NCBI GenBank assembly: GCA_002298885.1
Contig: DBMK01000269.1
Coordinates: 1-34,292 of the forward strand
Source of the DNA: Anaerolineaceae bacterium UBA700
GTDB taxonomy: Bacteria > Chloroflexota > Anaerolineae > Anaerolineales > Anaerolineaceae
Length of the DNA: 34,292 nucleotides
Direction: 5' to 3'
Shown: positions 1 through 8,001 of the stretch, one piece after another
Layout of the letters: each line of letters opens with the position of its first letter
How positions within the stretch are numbered: position 1 is the first letter of the stretch
Made by a program: the position numbers and the translations under genes
Notes under the pieces: model-generated
Told to the model about the DNA's origin: nothing
Database searches by the model: none
What the model saw: the letters and a program-made list of their open reading frames with translations, nothing else

Positions 1-1
1 G

Positions 2-55
2 TACGCCCCCTTCGACGGCAAGCTGCGGATGTACTTGCCCGAAATTCGCAAATAA
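2..55 (+). CDS. 3' end of a gene entering from the left
   Basis: An open frame runs from the window edge to a TAA at 53-55 and gives 17 residues ending in YLPEIRK. Nothing in this fragment identifies the family. The strong hairpin six bases after the stop supports it being the true end of a gene. Only the C-terminal tail is visible, so no function is proposed. Confidence 0.5.
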   Translation, partial: YAPFDGKLRMYLPEIRK

Positions 56-60
56 AAATT

Positions 61-109
61 CAGAATCAAGAAGCGGCGTGTGCCCTGCGCACGCCGCTTC
101 TTGATTCTG
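61..109 (+). terminator. 20-bp perfect stem-loop after the left-edge gene
   Basis: Bases 61-80 and 90-109 are exact inverted repeats around a 9-nt loop. The hairpin starts six bases after the stop of the partial gene. The right arm is not followed by a U tract, so it may act as a transcript-end stabiliser or as a terminator that does not rely on a long U run. Confidence 0.65.
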
Positions 110-128
110 TTCGCTCCATTTGCTCAAA

Positions 129-145
129 GGGGGTCTCCGACCCCC
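129..145. other. Small hairpin downstream of the flavodoxin-like gene
   Basis: GGGGGTC at 129-135 pairs with GACCCCC at 139-145 around a 3-nt loop. It lies beyond the 3' end of the minus-strand flavodoxin-like gene. The stretch 191-225 also holds near-repeats of GCGAGC followed by A runs, which read as T-rich on the minus strand. It could contribute to ending that transcript, but no classical terminator is clear. Confidence 0.3.
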
Positions 146-226
146 GTCCCGATAGCCCTTAGCGCGCCCCTCGGCGGCCATAGACCGCCTGCGAGCAAAG
201 GCGAGCGAAAGCGAGCGAAAAAAGCG

Positions 227-871
227 CTACCCTGCCGCCACCCCATCAGCCCACGCCGTAATCTGCTCCCATTTGCGGAAGTCGCCCTCGGGAGTCTTCA
301 TGAAGACCATCATAATCCGCTCCAACAGGGTCAGCTTGTTCGGGTTCATCACCCCGGCGAACAGGCCTTCGCTGGCGGGTTTCACCACCGCCCGCACCGG
401 GTCCAGGTACGCTGATACCTTCTGGCGCGTCTCGGCGTTGTCTTTTTCCAGCGTCATGCACAGGATGAACATGCTGAACGGTTTCTGCTGCAGCGCGGCC
501 TGGTTCTGCTGGATGAAGCTCATTGCTTCGTCCAAAATCTTGCCGCCGCGGATGGCGCTGCCGAGGACCACTGCCTGGTAGGGGGTCAGGTCGGTTGCCT
601 GGCTCACCGGCAGCACGTCGACCGCCAGGTTGTGCCCGGCAAGCGTTGCGCCGATGCGGCTGGCGGTTTCGGCGGTTGATCCGGCCTTGGTGGCGTAAGC
701 CACCAGGATGCGCCTGGCGGCCGACCGGTCTCCCAGGCTGGCGGACGGCTGGTCGATTTTCGGCTGGATGGTTGCGGCAAGGGCAAATCCACCGCATGCC
801 GTAACCCCGACCGCGGCAGTTACCACGCATCCGGTGCGCAAAAATCGGCGGCGAGAAAGTTGAGCTGGCAT
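227..871 (-). CDS. Tat-exported flavodoxin-like (HemG/flavodoxin_5 type) protein
   Basis: The 214-residue product starts with a twin-arginine motif (SRRRFLR, residues 6-12), a hydrophobic stretch and VTAC at 23-26, which resembles a lipobox. It may therefore be exported folded through Tat and lipid-anchored. From residue 54 it is a flavodoxin fold: the FMN phosphate loop is near 60-68 (ATKAGSTAE) and a GSAIRGGK segment lies at 104-111. The C-terminal PEGDFRKWEQITAWADG resembles the HemG/flavodoxin_5 family. HemG itself is a cytoplasmic-face menaquinone-linked protoporphyrinogen oxidase, so that specific activity is not claimed. The start has a strong AAGGAGGG site. It lies 10 bp after the upstream membrane-protein gene, so the two are probably cotranscribed, and the product probably carries out electron transfer on the outer side of the membrane. 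Confidence 0.8.
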   Translation of the reverse strand: MPAQLSRRRFLRTGCVVTAAVGVTACGGFALAATIQPKIDQPSASLGDRSAARRILVAYATKAGSTAETASRIGATLAGHNLAVDVLPVSQATDLTPYQAVVLGSAIRGGKILDEAMSFIQQNQAALQQKPFSMFILCMTLEKDNAETRQKVSAYLDPVRAVVKPASEGLFAGVMNPNKLTLLERIMMVFMKTPEGDFRKWEQITAWADGVAAG

Positions 872-881
872 AATTCCCTCC

Positions 882-1739
882 TTAAATGTTCCGGGCGACC
901 TGGCTGCCTGCCGCCGGGCTCTCAGCCTGCGGCAGCGCCGGGCGCATATTGCCGAGCAGGAGCAGCGTGGCGGCCAGGCTGCTGGCGGCGACGAAAATAT
1001 AGAATGGGGTCAGCGCGTCCCACGTCCCGGTGGCGCTGGCAGCAAAGGCGGCCATAGCAATCAGGGCCAGGCCATACGTGGTGCCCTTGATCATCATCAT
1101 GGTCCCTAGGATGTATCCCCACGGCCGGCGCCTCCATAACAGAATTGCGCCGATGGTCATGGCCGGGAAGAGCAGGGACAAATCGGTGGCAAATACGATC
1201 GCTGTGGGATTGCCCGTTTCAACGACTGTTTGCGGCAGCGCGCCGCCGAACAGATACGCCACCGATTCGGTGATTTCCTTCATCACACCCATGAAAGCCA
1301 CGAAGAACAGCATCAAACAGCTCACCCATCTGACCGGCGTCTTCGGGCTGAATTCGCGGATGATTTCTGTGACTTCGACTTTCGAAAGCGACAGAATGAG
1401 TGCGTACATCGACAGCGCCACCAGGGCGATGTAACCCAGGAAGGCTTTATTGTAGGCTGTCCCGTAAAGGTAAAACACATAGTTGTAAAGCATGTATCCG
1501 AGCGATCCCATCCAGATCAATTGGGCCCGCTTCGAGCCGCTGCGCGCCCATACCAGGCTGATGATCAATAGCGGTACCACCAGGACGAGCGTTACCAGGT
1601 CGTTGCCGCGGAAAGCCGCCGTAACCAGGGGGTTATCGCGGTACAACATGCTGAAAAGACCTGCCGCCGACACGATGGTTGCCAGAACGACGATAAATGC
1701 AGATAAGATCACTGCAATCCTGAATTTTGATGGTTTCAT
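882..1739 (-). CDS. Multi-pass membrane protein of unknown function
   Basis: The open frame extends further upstream, but the start at 1737-1739 is chosen because GGGAG sits about six bases before it and the protein then begins MKPSKFRIAVIL, a normal first membrane segment. This gives 285 residues with roughly eight hydrophobic helices and short loops. I recognise no catalytic motif or named family. It is the first gene of a two-gene unit with the Tat-flavodoxin 10 bp downstream. This suggests, without proving, that it anchors or passes electrons to that protein, or is a sensor-like or transport membrane partner. A TATACT -10-like box is present at 1831-1836 on the minus strand but has no convincing -35. 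Confidence 0.75.
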   Translation of the reverse strand: MKPSKFRIAVILSAFIVVLATIVSAAGLFSMLYRDNPLVTAAFRGNDLVTLVLVVPLLIISLVWARSGSKRAQLIWMGSLGYMLYNYVFYLYGTAYNKAFLGYIALVALSMYALILSLSKVEVTEIIREFSPKTPVRWVSCLMLFFVAFMGVMKEITESVAYLFGGALPQTVVETGNPTAIVFATDLSLLFPAMTIGAILLWRRRPWGYILGTMMMIKGTTYGLALIAMAAFAASATGTWDALTPFYIFVAASSLAATLLLLGNMRPALPQAESPAAGSQVARNI

Positions 1740-1922
1740 GGAAGTCTCCCGGGGTATAAAAATGAAAATTTCGAAGCTGTTTTTACAGTAAAAGAATATC
1801 AGGAATCTCAGGGTTAAATCATCCTCCAAAAGTATACAAGAAAGGATTAATTTATTCCCGTTTCGCAGGAATTCAAGGAAATAATTATTAATAATTTGAG
1901 CCAATATTTATGCTTTTTCCCC

Positions 1923-1950
1923 TTGCATCTATTTAAAACCATACTATACT
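1923..1950 (+). promoter_or_regulatory. Candidate promoter of the oligopeptide transporter operon
   Basis: TATACT at 1945-1950 is a good -10 box. The -35 candidate TTGCAT at 1923-1928 is weak (three of six consensus bases) with a 16-bp spacer. If used, transcription starts near 1957 and leaves a leader of about 230 nt before the first gene. The surrounding 1740-1960 is AT-rich compared with the coding regions. Confidence 0.4.
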
Positions 1951-2082
1951 TTAAGACAAATTCCGAAAAAGATTATTGATACCTGATGATATCCCTGGAC
2001 CCTATCACAGACGCCCTTTCTTCCGAAGACAAACCTCCGTCTACCGGCTGCGCTTTCATATTTCCCACACGTCAATTACTCA

Positions 2083-2112
2083 CGCGGGTGCGTTCGCCCC
2101 GCGGTTTTTTTT
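2083..2112 (+). terminator. Intrinsic terminator inside the transporter leader
   Basis: CGCGGG at 2083-2088 pairs with CCCGCG at 2098-2103, and the stem is followed by eight T residues (2105-2112). No plus-strand gene ends nearby: the only upstream plus-strand gene stops at 55. The hairpin therefore most likely acts within the leader of the downstream transporter operon as an attenuator. Confidence 0.6.
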
Positions 2113-2132
2113 ACCATTTGAACGGGCTAAAA

Positions 2133-2172
2133 CCGGCGGATTGATCAAATTTCCGCCGGATAATATTTTTTT
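2133..2172 (+). terminator. Second terminator-like hairpin just before the binding-protein gene
   Basis: CCGGCGGA at 2133-2140 pairs with TCCGCCGG at 2152-2159 around an 11-nt loop, and a run of seven T residues follows at about 2166-2172. It ends less than 20 bases before the start codon of the binding-protein gene. It may terminate transcription or modulate access to the ribosome site. Confidence 0.5.
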
Positions 2173-2189
2173 GCTAAGTGGAGGAGAAG

Positions 2190-3932
2190 ATGCAAGCAAA
2201 AAAGGTTCTGTTTTCGTTTGTGCTGTTATTTACCCTGTTGGTAGGCTGCGCCACTCCCACGCTGCCGGCTGCGACGCCGACGCCTGCCGCTCCGCCTGCG
2301 GTCGCCACAGTTGCGCCCACTTCTCCTGCGGCTACTGCGCCGCCGGCTCCCACGGCGGTTCCCACCGCCGCGCCGACCCATGCCCCGCAAAAAGCCACAT
2401 TCATTTTCACCCAGGAATTCGATACCCTCAACCCGCTGTACACCAACATGTACTTCTCTCAAATCACCCAGCAGTTTTGGAGCTGCTGGGCCTGGGATTT
2501 CGACGACCAGAACCAGCCACGGCCGGTGTTGGTGAAGGAGCTGCCCACCGCCGATAACGGCGGGGTTTCGGCCGACGGTAAGATCATTACCATGAAGCTG
2601 CGCGACGACATCGTCTGGTCGGATGGCCAGCCGATCACCGCCGACGACTTCATCTTCACCTGGAAGATGTACGTCGACCCCAACAATACCGTCGCCACGG
2701 CCCACCCCTACGACCTGATCGACAAGATCGTGGCGCCGGACCCCCGCACGGTGGTGATCACCTTCAAAGACCCGTTTGCTCCCTGGCTTTACTCACTGTG
2801 GAAGGGCCTGCTGCCTAAGCACATCGTCCAGCCGGATTTCGATAAGGACGGCAACATCAACAACTCCGCCTACAACCGCGCTCCAACCGTCGGCTGCGGC
2901 CCATACGTGTTCGATAAATGGGAGTCGGGCAGCTTCGCCCACTTTGTGACCAACCAAAAATATTGGGGTGCCAAACCCAAGATCGATGAGCTGACCATCC
3001 GCTTCGTCCCGGACGACGCCTCGCAGATTGCGGCGCTAAAGGCCGGGGATGGCTTGCTCGGCACCTTTATTGCCTATTCGGATATCCCCGACCTGCAGAA
3101 GGCCGGCCTGAACGTCGTCTCGGTCAAATCGGGCTACAACGAGGGCATCTATTTCTACCTGGACCCGAAGAAAGGCCACCCGGCGCTGCAGGACGTGCGC
3201 GTGCGCCAGGCCATTGCCTACGCCACCAACCGCCAGGCACTGACCAAGGACCTGCTTCTCGGCCTGACCAAGCCGGCCTCGACGGATTGGGACGGCACTC
3301 CCTACGTCGATCCCACCCTCCAGCCTTATCCCTTCGACCCGGGAAAGGCCAAACAGCTCCTGGACGATGCTGGCTGGAAGGTCGGCCCGGATGGCGTCCG
3401 CCAGAAGGATGGAGTCAAGCTGGATCTGAAATACGGCTCGACGGACCGCGAGATCCGCAAGGATACCCAGGCCGTTTTCCAGCAGCAGTTGATGGAAGTG
3501 GGGATTAAGACGGAGCTGCTCAACTTCGACTCGGATACCTTCTTCAACGGGTACGATAAGCAGGGACCGGCGGCGACCGGCAAGCTGGACATTTTCGAAT
3601 ATTCGCAGGTATCGACGGCGTTCCCGGACCCCGATATCGCCGAATGGCTGTGCAGCGATATCCCCTCTGACGAGAAACCGACTGGCACGAACTGGTCTGC
3701 GATTTGTGACAAAGACCTCGACAAGCTGTTCCAGGACCAGGCCACCCAGATCGATTTCAAGACCCGCCAGCAGACCTTTTACCAGATTACCAAAATGATC
3801 TATGAAAAGGCCTATTGGATCGGCTTCTGGCAGGATCCGGATCAGTGGGCGGTCAGCTCCAAGCTCACCAACGTAAAGATTTCGGGCGCCACTCCCTTCT
3901 ATAGCATTGCGGATTGGGATATCGCCAAATAG
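2190..3932 (+). CDS. Oligopeptide/dipeptide ABC transporter substrate-binding lipoprotein (SBP_bac_5)
   Basis: The 580-residue protein is an extracytoplasmic solute-binding protein of the DppA/OppA family. It starts with a lipoprotein signal peptide with lipobox LVGC (Cys20). A Pro/Ala/Thr-rich tether of about 45 residues follows, then the family 5 binding domain. The family's usual features are visible: FTQEFDTLNPLY near the start, KLRDDIVWSDGQPITADDF, and a central lobe with repeated Asp/Tyr/Trp residues. An in-frame GTG at 2178 is possible, but the ATG at 2190 is preferred because GGAGGAG lies just ahead of it. The four other subunits follow directly. The natural ligand cannot be read from sequence; oligopeptides are the default for this family, though some members bind sugars or nickel. 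Confidence 0.9.
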   Translation: MQAKKVLFSFVLLFTLLVGCATPTLPAATPTPAAPPAVATVAPTSPAATAPPAPTAVPTAAPTHAPQKATFIFTQEFDTLNPLYTNMYFSQITQQFWSCWAWDFDDQNQPRPVLVKELPTADNGGVSADGKIITMKLRDDIVWSDGQPITADDFIFTWKMYVDPNNTVATAHPYDLIDKIVAPDPRTVVITFKDPFAPWLYSLWKGLLPKHIVQPDFDKDGNINNSAYNRAPTVGCGPYVFDKWESGSFAHFVTNQKYWGAKPKIDELTIRFVPDDASQIAALKAGDGLLGTFIAYSDIPDLQKAGLNVVSVKSGYNEGIYFYLDPKKGHPALQDVRVRQAIAYATNRQALTKDLLLGLTKPASTDWDGTPYVDPTLQPYPFDPGKAKQLLDDAGWKVGPDGVRQKDGVKLDLKYGSTDREIRKDTQAVFQQQLMEVGIKTELLNFDSDTFFNGYDKQGPAATGKLDIFEYSQVSTAFPDPDIAEWLCSDIPSDEKPTGTNWSAICDKDLDKLFQDQATQIDFKTRQQTFYQITKMIYEKAYWIGFWQDPDQWAVSSKLTNVKISGATPFYSIADWDIAK

Positions 3933-3941
3933 GGAACAGCA

Positions 3942-3978
3942 GGGGCGATTTTTCCGGCGCTGCTGGAAAAATCGCCCC
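3942..3978 (+). promoter_or_regulatory. 14-bp intercistronic stem-loop between binding protein and permease genes
   Basis: Bases 3942-3955 and 3965-3978 are exact inverted repeats with a 9-nt loop, ten bases after the stop of the binding-protein gene. There is no U tract. In binding-protein-dependent transporters such structures commonly stabilise the upstream message or partly block readthrough, so that more binding protein than permease is made. That role is inferred from position. Confidence 0.6.
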
Positions 3979-3994
3979 GCCAACGAAAGCGTAA

Positions 3995-5026
3995 ATGACT
4001 CGATACGTCGCCCGGCGCATTTTGCAGGCCATACCGCTTATATTCATCCTGAGCGTGGTGCTGTTTGTGTTCACGCAGAGTATCGGCGACCCGCTGGCGA
4101 CGATGGGCGGGCGCACGGTAACCCGCGCCGAAGACCGCAAACGCCTGGCCCGCCAGCTCGGCCTGGACCAGCCTATTCTCACTCAGTACGTTTATTGGCT
4201 CATCGGCAACGACTGGACCAAAGTAGACATGAACGGCGACGGCGTCGCCGAGACGCCGGGCACGCGCAAGGGCATCCTGCGCGGCGACCTGGGCTCCTCG
4301 CTGACCGAGCGCCGCCCGGCGGTCGACGTGATCGGCGACCGCCTGCCGAACACACTTCTGCTGATGGTTGCCTCGGAGATCTTCATCATTGCCGGCGCGC
4401 TGATTCTCGGGATCTATTCAGCGCTGCGGCAGTATTCGCTGCTGGATAACCTGGTAACGGGGGTGTCCTTTATAGGCTACTCGATGCCGATCTTCTTCAT
4501 TGCCCTGGCCACCATGGCCGTTTTTTCGGTGGATTTCAAGCAGTGGGGGCTGCCGTATTTGCCCACCGTGGGCATGTTCGACCCGGCCGTTGGCGAAACG
4601 CCGGGGCAGGTGTTGATTCACATGGTTCTGCCCGTTTTCAGTATTGCCTTCATCAGTTTTGCTTCGTATAGCCGATATATCCGCAGCACCATGTTAGAAG
4701 TGTTGGGTCAGGATTACATCCGCACGGCCCGCTCCAAGGGCCTCACCCGCCAGAACATCGTCTTCGTGCACGCTCTAAAGAATGCTTCCCTGCCCATCGT
4801 GACCGTGGTCGGCCTGGACCTGCCCCTGCTGCTGGGCGGCGCGGTGGTCACCGAGCGCATCTTCGCCTGGCCGGGCATGGGGCGCCTGTTCCTCGACAGC
4901 ATCGGGCGCGGGGATACCCCGGTGGTGATGGGGATCTTGATGATCATCGCCATCGCCGTCGTCTTGTTCCAGATCCTGACCGACCTGGTCTACGCCTGGC
5001 TGGACCCGAGGATCCGCTATGACTGA
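3995..5026 (+). CDS. Oligopeptide ABC transporter permease (DppB/OppB type)
   Basis: The 343-residue inner-membrane permease begins MTRYVARRILQAIPLI, typical of the DppB family. The first helix is followed by a large external segment (about residues 35-110) and then five further helices. The EAA-type cytoplasmic loop that contacts the ATPases is visible as ARSKGLTRQNIVFVHALKNA, followed by LGGAVVTERIFAWPGMGRL. The external segment is somewhat long and contains a DMNGDGVAE stretch resembling a calcium-binding loop, which could be incidental. The gene is separated from the binding-protein gene by a hairpin and overlaps the next permease gene by 8 bp, so it is translationally coupled. Its ribosome site is weak. 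Confidence 0.92.
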   Translation: MTRYVARRILQAIPLIFILSVVLFVFTQSIGDPLATMGGRTVTRAEDRKRLARQLGLDQPILTQYVYWLIGNDWTKVDMNGDGVAETPGTRKGILRGDLGSSLTERRPAVDVIGDRLPNTLLLMVASEIFIIAGALILGIYSALRQYSLLDNLVTGVSFIGYSMPIFFIALATMAVFSVDFKQWGLPYLPTVGMFDPAVGETPGQVLIHMVLPVFSIAFISFASYSRYIRSTMLEVLGQDYIRTARSKGLTRQNIVFVHALKNASLPIVTVVGLDLPLLLGGAVVTERIFAWPGMGRLFLDSIGRGDTPVVMGILMIIAIAVVLFQILTDLVYAWLDPRIRYD

Positions 5027-5966
5027 GGCCGCCAATGTCGCCCGCCTCGTTCCGGACGAGCTGGAAGCGCCTCCGCTCAGCCTGCGCCGGCTGGCCTGGC
5101 GCCGCTTCCGCCGCCACAAGATGGCCATTTTTGGCGCCGTGGTCCTGGTGGTGCTGGTAGCCTATTCGATCGTCCCGGCCATTTTCATCCCGGAAAGCTA
5201 CGCCAACCACAACGATACCAGCCTGAGCCTGGATGCGCCTTCAGCGGCCCATCCCTTCGGCACCGACACGGTCGGGCGGGATATCCTCTTTCGCACCATC
5301 TACGGCGGGCAAATCTCGATCCTCATCGGCATCACCGCCGCTCTCATCGAAGTGATCGTCGGCATCCTCATCGGCGCCATGGCAGGCTATTACGGCGGCC
5401 TTCTCGACAGCCTGCTCATGCGTTTTACCGAAGCCGTGCTGATCATCCCCCAGATCTTCCTCTTGATCGTCATGTCCAAGCTGCTGGCGGGCAAGATCCC
5501 GAATATCACCGTCCTGGGGCGCGAGCTGAGCGGGAGCGTGGTGGTTATTGTGCTGATCATCGGCCTGACGAGCTGGCCCTACCTGGCGCGCATCGTGCGG
5601 GCGGAGTTCCTCTCGATCAAGGAGCGTGAGTTCGTCCTGGCAGCGCGTTCCACCGGCACGCCCACCCGCCAGATCATCTTCGGCCACATCCTGCCGAACT
5701 GTGTGGCGCCGATCATCGTCTCGGCAACCCTGGGCGTGGCCAATGCCATCACCCTGGAGGCTTACGTCAGTTTCCTGGGGCTGGGCGTTGGAGCGCCCAC
5801 GGCCACCTGGGGAAATATGCTGGAGGGCGCCTACAAATATATCCAGAACGGCACCTATTGGTTGTGGTTGTTCCCCGGCCTGTTGATCGTGCTCATCGTA
5901 TTGAGCATTAATTTCCTGGGCGACGGCCTGCGCGACGCCCTGGACCCCCGCAGCCGAACCGAATGA
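5019..5966 (+). CDS. Oligopeptide ABC transporter permease (DppC/OppC type)
   Basis: The 315-residue second permease has the DppC N-terminal signature: a charged cytoplasmic stretch (LAWRRFRRHKMAIFGAVVL) leading into the first helix, then a periplasmic loop with HPFGTDTVGRDI. Five more helices follow. The EAA loop is VLAARSTGTPTRQIIFGHIL, followed by EAYVSFLGLGVGAPTATWGNM. The start lies inside the end of the preceding permease gene with GAGG seven bases upstream, and the stop overlaps the next gene in an ATGA junction. It pairs with the DppB-type subunit to form the translocation channel. Confidence 0.93.
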   Translation: MTEAANVARLVPDELEAPPLSLRRLAWRRFRRHKMAIFGAVVLVVLVAYSIVPAIFIPESYANHNDTSLSLDAPSAAHPFGTDTVGRDILFRTIYGGQISILIGITAALIEVIVGILIGAMAGYYGGLLDSLLMRFTEAVLIIPQIFLLIVMSKLLAGKIPNITVLGRELSGSVVVIVLIIGLTSWPYLARIVRAEFLSIKEREFVLAARSTGTPTRQIIFGHILPNCVAPIIVSATLGVANAITLEAYVSFLGLGVGAPTATWGNMLEGAYKYIQNGTYWLWLFPGLLIVLIVLSINFLGDGLRDALDPRSRTE

Positions 5967-6946
5967 GCACACTCCTCGAAGTCAGCGATCTGCGCACCCG
6001 CTTCCATACCCCCGAGGGTACGGTCTATGCCGTCAACGGTATCTCTTTCGACCTGCACGAGGGCGAGACCCTGGCGGTGGTCGGCGAAAGCGGCTGCGGC
6101 AAGTCGGTGACCATGCTGTCCATCCTGCGCCTCATCGCTATCCCTCCCGGCGAGATCGTCTCCGGCACGGCTATGTACCGTGACCGGGACCTGCTGCGCC
6201 TGAAAGATAAGGAATTGGAGCACATCCGAGGCAAAGAGATCGCCATGATCTTCCAGGACCCGATGACCTCGCTCAACCCGGTGCTGACCATCGGGCGGCA
6301 GATCACCGAAATGCTGCGCACCCACGTGGCGATGGACCCGCAGCAAGCCTCCAAACGCGCCGTGGACCTGCTGGAGGCGGTCGGCATCCCCGATCCGCCG
6401 CGCCGCCTGGGCGATTACCCGCACCAGTTCTCGGGCGGCATGCGCCAGCGGGTGATGATTGCCATGGCCCTGGCCTGCCAGCCCGGACTGCTGATCGCCG
6501 ACGAGCCGACGACCGCCCTGGACGTCACCATCCAGGCGCAGATCCTTGAGCTGGTGAGCCGCATGCGCCAGCAGCTCGGCATGGCCATGATCTGGATCAC
6601 CCACGACCTGGGTGTGGTCGCCGGCCTGGCCGAACGGGTGATCGTGATGTACGCCGGCTTCATCGTCGAAAAGGCCAGTGTGGACGACCTGTACGACGAC
6701 CCGCGCCACCCGTATACCATTGCCCTGCTGGCTGCCCTGCCGCGCGCCGACCGACGCCGCGACCAGCGCCTCAAGTCGATCCCCGGCGCGCCGCCGGGAC
6801 TGCTGGTGGAGCCCAAGGGCTGCCCGTTTGCGCCGCGCTGCGACCTGGTCTTCGACCGCTGCTGGTCGGAGAATCCCACCTTGCGCCAGGTTGCCCGAGG
6901 CCACTGGACGGCCTGCTGGCTGGATGTGAAAGAGGTTGACGAATGA
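5963..6946 (+). CDS. Oligopeptide ABC transporter ATPase (DppD/OppD type)
   Basis: The 327-residue ATPase has the Walker A motif GESGCGKS at 41-48, the Q-loop near FQDP (97-100), the signature FSGGMRQR at 156-163 and Walker B LLIADEP at 176-182. The H-loop is in [13 protein letters not shown]. The C-terminus carries the cysteine-containing tail of oligopeptide-type ATPases ([15 protein letters not shown] and a later TACW), known in relatives to bind an iron-sulfur cluster. The start is coupled by 4 bp to the permease gene and the stop by 4 bp to the second ATPase gene. It forms a heterodimer with the DppF-type protein to drive uptake. Confidence 0.93.
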   Translation: MSTLLEVSDLRTRFHTPEGTVYAVNGISFDLHEGETLAVVGESGCGKSVTMLSILRLIAIPPGEIVSGTAMYRDRDLLRLKDKELEHIRGKEIAMIFQDPMTSLNPVLTIGRQITEMLRTHVAMDPQQASKRAVDLLEAVGIPDPPRRLGDYPHQFSGGMRQRVMIAMALACQPGLLIADEPTTALDVTIQAQILELVSRMRQQLGMAMIWITHDLGVVAGLAERVIVMYAGFIVEKASVDDLYDDPRHPYTIALLAALPRADRRRDQRLKSIPGAPPGLLVEPKGCPFAPRCDLVFDRCWSENPTLRQVARGHWTACWLDVKEVDE

Positions 6947-8001
6947 CCCAAACCGTACCCCGAACTTCGTTGAATGGTGTCGCCGCACCGGAGAGCCCTG
7001 AATCGGCCGGTCTGTTTGCCTCCGGCCAGCCCCTGGTGCGCGTCGAGAACCTCAAGAAATATTTTCCGGTGACCCGTGGGCTGCTCATCCAGCGCGTCAC
7101 CGGGCAGAACCGGGCCGTGGACGGCATTTCGTTCACCATCCAGCGCGGTGAAACCCTGGGCCTGGTGGGAGAGAGCGGCTGCGGCAAGACCACCGCCGGC
7201 CGGACTATGCTCGGCCTGTACCATCCCACCTCCGGCTCGGCCAGCGTGGATGGGCTGAACCTGCAAGAGCTGCATGGGTCGCAGGTCCTGGGCTTCCGCC
7301 GTAAGGCGCAGATGATCTTCCAGGACCCCTACGCGTCGCTCAACCCGCGCTGGACGGTCAATTCGATCGTCAGCGAGCCGCTGCGCGTGCACGGGCTGTT
7401 CAAGACGGAGCGCGAACGCGCCGAACGCGTGAAGGAGCTGCTCGAGCTGGTGGGGTTGAACGCCCGCCACGTCAACCGCTTCCCGCACGAATTTTCCGGC
7501 GGGCAGCGCCAGCGCATCGGGGTGGCGCGCGCCCTGGCCTCGGAGCCGCTGTTCATCGTCTGCGACGAGCCCATCTCAGCCCTGGATGTTTCCATCCAGG
7601 CCCAGGTGGTCAACCTGCTGGAGGACCTGCAGGACCGGCTGGGCCTGACCTACCTGTTCATCGCCCACGACCTGAGCATGGTGCGCCACATCTGCGATAG
7701 GGTGGCGGTGATGTACCTGGGTCAGATCGTCGAATCAGCGGACCGGGACGCCCTTTACGAGACCCCCCTGCACCCCTACACCCAGGCCCTGCTCTCCGCC
7801 GTGCCCATCCCCGACCCCAAGAAGGACCGGGCCCGCCAGCGCATTACTTTGCAGGGCGACGTGCCCAGCCCGCTCAACCCGCCTTCCGGCTGCCGCTTCC
7901 ACACCCGCTGCCCCATCGCCCGCCCCCACTGCGCCGAGGTAGCGCCGGAGCTGCGCGAAATCACAACAGGCCACCTGGTGGCCTGTCACGAAGTCAAATA
8001 A
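6943..8001 (+). CDS. Oligopeptide ABC transporter ATPase (DppF/OppF type)
   Basis: The 352-residue second ATPase has Walker [10 protein letters not shown] at 76-84, [11 protein letters not shown] after the Q-loop, signature [11 protein letters not shown] at 183-193 and Walker [13 protein letters not shown]. The last 60 residues carry the Cys-containing tail [15 protein letters not shown]. The N-terminal 30 residues form a variable extension before the nucleotide-binding domain; the insert [18 protein letters not shown] is typical of DppF. It completes the five-subunit transporter. Its stop overlaps the stop of the convergent downstream gene by 8 bp, leaving no room for a separate terminator. 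Confidence 0.93.
   Translation: MTQTVPRTSLNGVAAPESPESAGLFASGQPLVRVENLKKYFPVTRGLLIQRVTGQNRAVDGISFTIQRGETLGLVGESGCGKTTAGRTMLGLYHPTSGSASVDGLNLQELHGSQVLGFRRKAQMIFQDPYASLNPRWTVNSIVSEPLRVHGLFKTERERAERVKELLELVGLNARHVNRFPHEFSGGQRQRIGVARALASEPLFIVCDEPISALDVSIQAQVVNLLEDLQDRLGLTYLFIAHDLSMVRHICDRVAVMYLGQIVESADRDALYETPLHPYTQALLSAVPIPDPKKDRARQRITLQGDVPSPLNPPSGCRFHTRCPIARPHCAEVAPELREITTGHLVACHEVK

Noticed and set aside
2178..2189. GTG start for the binding-protein gene
   Set aside because: The GTG is part of the Shine-Dalgarno stretch for the ATG at 2190, which also gives a normal lipoprotein signal peptide.
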